From: an uncultured Prevotellaceae bacterium
GTDB taxonomy: Bacteria; Bacteroidota; Bacteroidia; Bacteroidales; Bacteroidaceae
NCBI GenBank assembly: GCA_946644025.1
Contig: CAMPCG010000078.1
Location: forward strand, 1 to 10,176
Length of the DNA stretch: 10,176 bases
Direction: 5' to 3'
Under the pieces are notes generated by a model, which saw only the letters and a program-made list of their open reading frames with translations, made no database searches and was not told the DNA's origin. Below are positions 1-4,719 of this stretch, piece by piece (position 1 is the stretch's first letter; each line of letters opens with the position of its first letter). A program made the position numbers and the translations under genes.

Positions 1-34
1 GGTTTGTACAAACGCCGACGTGGTTTGTACAAAC
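1..34. repeat. Two tandem copies of a palindromic GGTTTGTACAAAC motif
   Basis: The 13-mer GGTTTGTACAAAC occurs at 1-13 and again at 22-34. It contains the perfect 12-base palindrome GTTTGTACAAAC. The period is 21 bp, about two helical turns, so dimeric proteins bound at both copies would sit on the same face of the DNA. The series may continue to the left of the window. The rest of the stretch up to the miaA promoter (35-193) shows no convincing gene or RNA. Function is unknown; an operator or a short interspersed repeat are both possible. Confidence 0.6.
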
Positions 35-193
35 ACTGACAGCGTTTATAAATTTCAGCCCCACCCCCATGCTGACCTTTCTTGCTCCGTTTCTCTACGC
101 AAGCGTCCTTTAAGGCCGAGCGCAGGCTGCTGCTGCGCGCCACTTTGCGAACTAATCATACTTGAATTAATAATGTTTAAAGAAAGCGGGCAA

Positions 194-227
194 TTGACAT
201 AGTTCTCAAGAAAAAGTATTATCTTTG
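194..227 (+). promoter_or_regulatory. Candidate Bacteroidetes promoter for miaA
   Basis: TATCTTTG at 220-227 matches the Bacteroidetes -7 consensus TAnnTTTG. A TTG at 194-196 could be the -33 element; the spacing of 23 bases is slightly long. Transcription would begin around 232-235, within a few bases of the miaA ATG at 236. The message would therefore be leaderless or nearly so, which fits the absence of a Shine-Dalgarno sequence. It is probably the main promoter for the five-gene rightward cluster, since I see no other good match before nadD. Confidence 0.6.
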
Positions 228-235
228 CCCGCACA

Positions 236-1246
236 ATGAAGAAGGTCATCACCATACTCGGCCCCACGGCAAGCGGCAAGACGAGCCTCGCCGTGGCGGT
301 GGCTAAGCGCGTGGGCGGAGAGATACTCTCGGCCGACTCGCGCCAGGTGTACCGCCGCATGGACATCGGCACGGGCAAGGACCTGGCCGAATACGACGGT
401 GTGCCCTACCACCTGATAGACATCTGCGAGCCGGGTACGAAGTACAACCTCTTCCAGTATCTGCAGGACTTCGGCCGTGCCTTCGCCGATGTCTGCCGCC
501 GTGGCCGCCAGCCCATCATCTGCGGCGGCACGGGGCTGTACCTCGAGGCGGTGCTCAAGGGCTACGAGCTATCGCCCGTGCCGCAGGACCCCGAGCTGAG
601 GGCCCGTCTGGAGGGTCTGTCGCTGGAGGAACTGACCGTGATGCTGCGCCAGCTGAAAGCGCGCAACGGCTCGGCCATGCACAACACCACCGACGTGGAC
701 ACCCCACAGCGGGCCATACGCGCCATAGAGATAGAGCTGGGAGGGAGAAAGCTGGCAACAGACCCTTCCCCCAGCCCCTCCCTACAGGGAGGGGAGCATA
801 TACCCCTGACGCAAGGACTGAGGCAGGAAGTAACCACTCCCCTCCCTGCAGGGAGGGGCTCGGGGGAGGGTCTGCTGGGGGCTCACCCCGTCGTCTTCGG
901 CGTGAACATCGACCGCGAGCTGCGCCGCGAGAAGATTACGCAGCGGCTGAAGGCGCGCCTGCAAGAGGGCATGGCCGACGAGGTGCGGCGACTGCTGGAA
1001 GAAGGCATTGCGGCGGAAGACCTGCTCTACTACGGGCTGGAGTACCGCTACGTGACGGAGTACGTGCTGGGCCGCACCACCTACGATGAGATGTTCCGCC
1101 GACTGGAGATTGCCATCCACCAGTTTGCCAAGCGACAGATGACATGGTTCCGGGGCATGGAGCGGCGCGGATGCACCATACACTGGATTGACGCCACCCT
1201 GCCCCTGGAGGAGAAGGTGGAGACCATCATGAATTATGCACTGTGA
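236..1246 (+). CDS. miaA: tRNA dimethylallyltransferase MiaA with an internal repeat-encoded insertion
   Basis: MiaA transfers a dimethylallyl group from DMAPP to N6 of A37 in tRNAs that read codons starting with U. The protein has 336 residues; the family is usually about 300. The P-loop GPTASGKT is at 9-16, the catalytic-loop motif DSRQVY at 34-39 (D34 the expected general base) and GGTGLY at 97-102. The TPQRAIRAIEI segment is at 156-166 and the conserved FAKRQMTWFR near 297-306. All key motifs are intact. The extra length is about 38 residues (roughly 176-213), rich in Pro, Gly and Ser. It is encoded by a GC-rich palindromic element inserted in frame between the AIEI helix and the VFGVNID strand, where the family has only a short linker. 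The start is fixed by the adjacent promoter and the MKKVITILGPTASGKT opening. The stop lies inside a heptad array that runs into the next gene, 3 bases on. Confidence 0.96.
   Translation: MKKVITILGPTASGKTSLAVAVAKRVGGEILSADSRQVYRRMDIGTGKDLAEYDGVPYHLIDICEPGTKYNLFQYLQDFGRAFADVCRRGRQPIICGGTGLYLEAVLKGYELSPVPQDPELRARLEGLSLEELTVMLRQLKARNGSAMHNTTDVDTPQRAIRAIEIELGGRKLATDPSPSPSLQGGEHIPLTQGLRQEVTTPLPAGRGSGEGLLGAHPVVFGVNIDRELRREKITQRLKARLQEGMADEVRRLLEEGIAAEDLLYYGLEYRYVTEYVLGRTTYDEMFRRLEIAIHQFAKRQMTWFRGMERRGCTIHWIDATLPLEEKVETIMNYAL
756..877. mobile_element. MITE-like palindromic repeat element inside miaA
   Basis: Two arms of about 37 bases, 760-796 and 837-873, are inverted copies with about 34 matches. 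Each arm contains its own inner palindrome, CCCCTCCCT-(A/G)C-AGGGAGGGG, so each can also fold alone. The similarity may extend weakly to 756 and 877. Between the arms lie about 40 bases of non-repetitive sequence. The arm-to-arm span is 114 bases, or 38 codons, with no stop in the miaA frame. GCTGG flanks the insertion at 751-755 and 874-878, 123 bases apart, and could be a target duplication. The motif is common in GC-rich DNA and also occurs at 737-741, so this is weak. There is no transposase gene; any movement would need one supplied in trans. The structure matches the general design of MITEs and of palindromic elements that enter genes. Confidence 0.72.
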
Positions 1247-1262
1247 ACTATGAACTGTGAAG
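1228..1262 (+). repeat. Heptad array spanning the miaA stop and next start codon
   Basis: Five consecutive 7-mers fit the consensus T(A/G)TGAAC; the first two are degenerate (CATGAAT, TATGCAC). The array encodes the last residues of MiaA (MNYAL), includes its TGA stop at 1244-1246, supplies the ATG of the next gene at 1250, and encodes that protein's opening MNCE. A slippage-type repeat therefore forms the whole junction between two genes. Confidence 0.75.
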
Positions 1263-2179
1263 ACCGCTGGGGCCTGCTCTACTGCCCCAAGAAAGGCATA
1301 CACGAGAGCAGCCGACGATGGGAACGGCTGAAACGCACGCTCGACGAGAAGGGCGTGTGCTATGACTTCGTGCAGAGCGAGTCGACCGACAGCGTGGAGC
1401 GGCTCATGACCATGCTGCTGCATAACGGCTACACCACCATCGTCATCGTGGGCGGTGACTCGGCACTCAACGACGCCGTGAACTGCCTCATGCGCGAGGA
1501 GAAGAGCCTGCGCGAGAAGGTGCACCTGGGGCTCATACCCAACGGCGTGCTCAACGACTTCGCACGCTACTGGGGGTTCGACGAGAAGAACGACGCGCAG
1601 ACCGTGGACTGGCTCATCAGCCACCGCGTGCGCAAGATTGACCTGGGATGCATCAGCTACGACAGCCGCGACGGACAGCACGTAGGCCGCTACTTCCTGA
1701 ACTGCGTGAACATAGGGCTCACGGCCGACATCATGCAACTGCGCCGGCAGGCACGAAAGGTGCTGGGAAGCCGACACCTGGCTTTCCTCTCGTCGCTCGT
1801 GCTCATGCTCTTCCACCGCCACGACTACAAGATGAGGCTGAGGGTGAACTACGAGGAGATAGACCGCTCGGTGATGACCGTCTGCATAGGCAACGCCAGG
1901 GGATACGGACAGACACCCAGCGCAGTGCCATACAGCGGACTGCTCGACGTCTCGGTGGTCTACAACCCGCCGGGACGACAGCTCATAGAGGGACTGTGGC
2001 TGCTCGTCACAGGACGATTCCTCAACCACCGCTCCGTTCACCCCTACCGCATGCGCGAAATGACCTGCCAGAGCAGCAAGGCAAGGGTAGGAATAGACGG
2101 ACGTCTGGCCGACCAACCAGCGGGAGAATACCACATAAGGATAGAGCCGGAGGTCATCAACTTCCTCATCCCCGACTGA
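1250..2179 (+). CDS. Diacylglycerol kinase family protein (YegS/DAGK-like), motifs altered
   Basis: This 309-residue protein resembles the DAGK catalytic family (YegS, BmrU, DgkB, sphingosine kinases), soluble enzymes that phosphorylate lipid hydroxyls with ATP. The N-terminal half is a Rossmann-like domain opening with WGLLYCPKKG (7-16). It contains IVGGDSALNDAVNCL at 66-80, where most members have GGDGT, and LIPNGVLNDFAR at 95-106, equivalent to the PxGTxNDFAR motif. The C-terminal part has FLNCVNIGLTADI (149-161), IGNARGYG (213-220) and VGIDGR (280-285), where the family usually has DGE. The fold is likely intact, but the GT of the nucleotide loop and the acidic residue of DGE are both replaced, so substrate or activity is uncertain. 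The gene follows miaA by 3 bases and is surely cotranscribed. The start falls inside the heptad array; family members usually begin just before the first beta strand, which supports this ATG. Confidence 0.85.
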   Translation: MNCEDRWGLLYCPKKGIHESSRRWERLKRTLDEKGVCYDFVQSESTDSVERLMTMLLHNGYTTIVIVGGDSALNDAVNCLMREEKSLREKVHLGLIPNGVLNDFARYWGFDEKNDAQTVDWLISHRVRKIDLGCISYDSRDGQHVGRYFLNCVNIGLTADIMQLRRQARKVLGSRHLAFLSSLVLMLFHRHDYKMRLRVNYEEIDRSVMTVCIGNARGYGQTPSAVPYSGLLDVSVVYNPPGRQLIEGLWLLVTGRFLNHRSVHPYRMREMTCQSSKARVGIDGRLADQPAGEYHIRIEPEVINFLIPD

Positions 2180-2230
2180 GAAGGAAGGGGCCCCCGCGCA
2201 GAAAAGTCGCCACGAAATGCCCCCGCCCCG

Positions 2231-2334
2231 AAATACCCTCGTGTCGAAATATCGTAATATCGTTATATCATAATATCGAGACGTCGATATATCGATATAT
2301 CGAGATATCGAGATAACGAGATAACGAGACTCAA
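2231..2334. repeat. Octamer array (ATATCG type) before yicC
   Basis: Thirteen consecutive 8-mers, clearest from 2247 to 2326, have units such as TAATATCG, ATATATCG, AGATATCG and AGATAACG. The units are partly self-complementary, giving a perfect 18-base palindrome at 2285-2302. It is strongly AT-rich compared with the GC-rich genes on both sides. It fills most of the 182-base gap between the DAGK-like gene and yicC. It begins about 50 bases after the stop of the gene upstream, unlike the other arrays. No promoter of the TAnnTTTG type is visible in the gap. Confidence 0.8.
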
Positions 2335-2361
2335 GATAACATCTTCTAACCAAATAGAGCA

Positions 2362-3237
2362 ATGATACAATCAATGACCGGCTACGGCAAGGCTGTCGTG
2401 GCCTACAAAGGAAAGAAAATCAACGCCGAAATCAAGTCGCTCAACTCCAAGCAGCTGGACCTGCTCACACGCATCGCACCACTCTACCGAGAGAAGGAGA
2501 TGGAGATACGCCAGATGATCTCCACACGACTGGAGCGCGGAAAGGTGGACTTCGCCCTCTGGGTGGAGAAAGAGGAGGGCATAGACCCCACCCCCGTCAA
2601 CGGACTGCTGATGGAGAACTACTACCACCAGCTGAAGGACATCGCCGAACGCACGGGAATACCCGAGCCGCAGGACTGGATGCAGACACTGACACGAATG
2701 CCCGACGTGCTGACACGGACAGACAACGAGCTGCTCACCGACGACGAGTGGCTGGCAGCCAGAAAGGCCGTGGAAGAGGCCATAGAAGCACTCGTCAGCT
2801 TCCGCCGACAGGAAGGCGACGCACTGGAACGCAAGTTCACAGAGAAGATAGACAACATAGAGCGGCTGCTGGCCGAGATAGAGCCCTTCGAGCGACAGCG
2901 TGTGGAGAAAATACGCGGACGCATCGTGGAAGGACTGCTACAGATACCGGGCGTGGAGTACGACAAGAACCGGCTGGAGCAGGAACTCATCTACTACATC
3001 GAGAAACTCGACATCAGCGAGGAGAAGCAGCGACTGGCCAACCACCTGCGCTACTTCCGCGAAACCATGGCCGACGGACACGGACAGGGAAAGAAGCTGG
3101 GATTCATCGCACAGGAAATGGGACGCGAAATCAACACCACGGGCTCGAAGTCGAACCTCGCAGAGATGCAGAACATCGTCGTACAGATGAAAGACGAACT
3201 GGAACAAATCAAGGAGCAAGTCCTCAACGCCCTGTAG
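2362..3237 (+). CDS. yicC: YicC/YloC family endoribonuclease-like protein
   Basis: This 291-residue protein has the typical YicC opening MIQSMTGYGKA, followed by the N-terminal YicC domain (about 1-155) and the DUF1732 C-terminal domain (about 205-291). The C-terminal hallmarks are IEKLDISEEKQRLANHL and GKKLGFIAQEMGREINTTGSK, ending in a helical stretch rich in Glu, Lys and Gln. E. coli YicC and B. subtilis YloC have been linked to RNA cleavage or decay, so an RNase role is likely by family. The charged middle section (about 130-190) is probably a long helical or coiled region. It lies directly upstream of gmk, a pairing also seen near yloC in Bacillus. No Shine-Dalgarno is visible before the ATG; the preceding bases are AT-rich. 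Length and motifs are normal. Confidence 0.93.
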   Translation: MIQSMTGYGKAVVAYKGKKINAEIKSLNSKQLDLLTRIAPLYREKEMEIRQMISTRLERGKVDFALWVEKEEGIDPTPVNGLLMENYYHQLKDIAERTGIPEPQDWMQTLTRMPDVLTRTDNELLTDDEWLAARKAVEEAIEALVSFRRQEGDALERKFTEKIDNIERLLAEIEPFERQRVEKIRGRIVEGLLQIPGVEYDKNRLEQELIYYIEKLDISEEKQRLANHLRYFRETMADGHGQGKKLGFIAQEMGREINTTGSKSNLAEMQNIVVQMKDELEQIKEQVLNAL

Positions 3238-3257
3238 TCCCCCCGTGTGTCCCGTAC

Positions 3258-3276
3258 ACTGCGATATTATCGCAGT
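3258..3276. promoter_or_regulatory. 19-base palindrome between yicC and gmk
   Basis: ACTGCGATA and TATCGCAGT form perfect 9-base arms around a single central T. The site lies in the 57-base yicC-gmk gap, 18 bases before the gmk ATG. It could be an operator or a small RNA hairpin near the gmk start. There is no run of T after it, so a terminator is unlikely. Function is not established. Confidence 0.45.
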
Positions 3277-3294
3277 CCCAACATCAAAGTAACT

Positions 3295-3864
3295 ATGGAA
3301 AAAGGAAAACTTCTCATTTTCTCCGCCCCCTCGGGCAGCGGCAAGTCTACCATCGTGCAATGGCTGATGAAGGAGCACCCCGAGCTGAGGCTCTACTTCT
3401 CGGTCTCGGCCACTTCGCGCGCTCCACGTGGCACAGAGCAGAACGGCGTGGACTACTTCTTCCTCACCCCCGAGGAATTCAGGAAACGCATAGACAACGA
3501 CGAGTTCCTGGAGTATGAGGAGGTCTACGAAGACCGATTCTACGGCACGCTGAAGGCCCAGGTGGAACGGCAGCTGGAGGCCGGACAGAACGTGGTGTTC
3601 GACGTCGACGTGAAAGGCGGCATCAACATCAAGCGCTTCTACGGCCAGCACGCCATGAGCATCTTCATACAGCCGCCGTCGGTGGAGGAGCTGCGCCGCC
3701 GACTGGAAGGCCGCGGCACCGACACGCCCGAGGCCATAGAGAACCGCCTGGCAAAGGCCGAGTACGAGATGACCTTCGCCCCGCAGTTCGACCACATCGT
3801 GGTGAACGACAGCCTCGACGCCGCCAAAGCCGAAACGCTCCAGCTGGTCAACGCCTTCCTTTAG
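3295..3864 (+). CDS. gmk: Guanylate kinase
   Basis: The enzyme phosphorylates GMP (and dGMP) to GDP with ATP, an essential step in guanine nucleotide supply and upstream of GTP and ppGpp. The protein has 189 residues, the usual length. The P-loop is APSGSGKS at 11-18. The GMP-binding segment SVSATSRAPRGTEQNGVDY runs 36-54, with FYGT at 82-85, the VDVKGG motif at 104-109 and the lid segment RGTDTPEAIENRL at 140-152. An in-frame GTG at 3247 would add 16 residues, but these look unlike the family, and the ATG at 3295 gives the standard MEKGKLLIFSAPSG opening. The TAG stop is in register with a 9-bp repeat array that follows immediately. The product makes the GDP that the RSH enzyme encoded nearby can use, though this link is only contextual. 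Confidence 0.96.
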   Translation: MEKGKLLIFSAPSGSGKSTIVQWLMKEHPELRLYFSVSATSRAPRGTEQNGVDYFFLTPEEFRKRIDNDEFLEYEEVYEDRFYGTLKAQVERQLEAGQNVVFDVDVKGGINIKRFYGQHAMSIFIQPPSVEELRRRLEGRGTDTPEAIENRLAKAEYEMTFAPQFDHIVVNDSLDAAKAETLQLVNAFL

Positions 3865-3936
3865 GCTATCTAGTTCTTCTAGACTTTCTAGACCTTCTAG
3901 TCAATCTAGACTTTCTAGCCTATCTAGCCCTTCTAG
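3865..3936 (+). repeat. Eight 9-bp TCTAG repeats after gmk
   Basis: Eight exact 9-base units of the form NNNNTCTAG (third and fourth bases mostly CT, TT or TA) run from the base after the gmk stop to 3936. The last nine bases of gmk, ending TTTAG, look like a degenerate further copy in the same register. Because the unit is three codons, each copy places another TAG in the gmk reading frame. The array ends 11 bases before the nadD ATG, and the spacer between is C-rich. Confidence 0.88.
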
Positions 3937-3947
3937 CCCCCCACCCT

Positions 3948-4523
3948 ATGACCATCGGAATCTTCGGCGGCTCTTTCAACCCCATCCACAACGGCCACAT
4001 CGCCCTGGCACGCCAGCTTCGCCAGCTGGGCGGCCTCGACGAGGTGTGGCTGATGGTGTCGCCCCAAAACCCGCTGAAGCAAGGCAGCAACGAGCTGCTC
4101 GACGACCACCTGCGCTACGACATGGCGCGGGTGGCACTGCACGGCGAGCAGGGCATCGTAGCCAGCGACTACGAGCTGCACCTGCCACGGCCCAGCTATA
4201 CCTGGAACACGCTGCAGCACCTGAGGAGAGACTACCCCGAGCACACCTTCGTGCTGCTCATAGGCGGCGACAACTGGCAGCTGTTCCCCCGATGGTACAG
4301 GGCGGCCGACATCCTGCGGGAGCACCGGCTGATGGTCTACCCCAGAGAGGGAGACCAGCCCGACCCTGCCCAGATGCCCGACGGAGTGACACTCGTCAAG
4401 GCGGAACTGCTGCCCGTCAGCAGCACGGAGATACGGCGGCGCGTCAGGGCGGGAGAAAGCATCGGCCACCTGGTGCCAAAAATAATAGCACCGCTGGTGA
4501 GGCAGTGCTATAGGTTGAAATGA
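3948..4523 (+). CDS. nadD: Nicotinate-nucleotide adenylyltransferase
   Basis: NadD joins ATP and nicotinate mononucleotide to form deamido-NAD, a step in NAD synthesis. The 191-residue protein has the nucleotidyltransferase signature GGSFNPIHNGH at 7-17 (H14 and H17 form the HxGH motif), SPQNPLK at 38-44, LIGGDN at 104-109 and the C-terminal SSTEIRRR at 158-165. The length is normal. The start follows directly from MTIGIFGGSFNP. The TGA stop is followed at once by an in-frame TAA, both part of the heptad array that begins here. It is the last gene of the rightward cluster, 83 bases after gmk. Confidence 0.96.
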   Translation: MTIGIFGGSFNPIHNGHIALARQLRQLGGLDEVWLMVSPQNPLKQGSNELLDDHLRYDMARVALHGEQGIVASDYELHLPRPSYTWNTLQHLRRDYPEHTFVLLIGGDNWQLFPRWYRAADILREHRLMVYPREGDQPDPAQMPDGVTLVKAELLPVSSTEIRRRVRAGESIGHLVPKIIAPLVRQCYRLK

Positions 4524-4653
4524 TAAATGATAAGTGATAAGTGATAAGTTATAAGTGAGAGAAGTGATGAGTGAGAAGTGAGAAGTGAGAAGTGATAAGT
4601 GATAAGTGATAAGTGATAAGTGATAAATGATAAATGATAAATGATAAGTGAAG
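4521..4653 (+). repeat. TGATAAG heptad array starting at the nadD stop
   Basis: About nineteen consecutive copies of TGATAAG and its variants TGAGAAG, TGATAAA, TTATAAG and TGATGAG start exactly with the nadD TGA stop. One unit is 9 bases and the last is 5. Since 7 is not a multiple of 3, stops occur in all three frames. Confidence 0.9.
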
Positions 4654-4714
4654 CGGCGCAAGCAACTTATCACTTATCACTTATCACTTCTCACTTATCA
4701 CTTATCACTTCTCA
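4600..4714. terminator. Possible bidirectional hairpin from facing heptad arrays
   Basis: The TGATAAG array after nadD faces a CTTATCA array after rel across a 17-base spacer (4649-4665). Aligning seven heptads next to the spacer gives a stem of about 49 bp with about five mismatches; other registers also pair. It lies exactly between two convergent genes, where a bidirectional terminator is expected. It lacks the compact GC-rich stem plus T-run of a classical intrinsic terminator, so the terminator role is inference. Confidence 0.4.
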
Positions 4715-4719
4715 TTTCA
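4666..4719 (-). repeat. TGATAAG heptad array starting at the rel stop
   Basis: Read on the minus strand, this array starts with the TGA stop of the RSH gene (first unit only 5 bases) and continues with seven TGATAAG or TGAGAAG units. It has the same unit as the array after nadD, in the same orientation relative to its own gene, and so is inverted relative to that array on the chromosome. Confidence 0.9.

Noticed and set aside
1..34. CRISPR repeats
   Set aside because: Only two copies, with 8-base spacers and a 13-base unit; no cas genes in the window.
20..202. Small gene upstream of miaA
   Set aside because: The GTG start lies in the palindromic repeat, the product has no recognisable features, and no promoter or Shine-Dalgarno precedes it.
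756..877. miaA as a pseudogene or two fused genes because of the extra segment
   Set aside because: The frame is continuous, the catalytic and tRNA-binding motifs on both sides are intact, and the extra length is a multiple of three.
782..2374. 530-codon open frame on the minus strand
   Set aside because: It lies antisense to miaA and the DAGK-like gene, which both have clear family motifs. Its N-terminus is only translated octamer repeat (Ile-Ser-Arg-Tyr type) and the rest is low-complexity Val/His/Leu.
3247..3294. Longer gmk starting at GTG 3247
   Set aside because: The extra 16 residues would be encoded across the 19-base palindrome and do not match guanylate kinases, which start close to the P-loop as the ATG at 3295 gives.
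3933..4673. 246-codon minus-strand frame with repeated Tyr-His-Leu-Ser
   Set aside because: The N-terminal part is the heptad array read as protein and the rest is antisense to nadD.
4521..4719. CRISPR array or recombinase attachment site
   Set aside because: Contiguous heptads with no unique spacers and no recombinase gene nearby; this is a microsatellite-type array.
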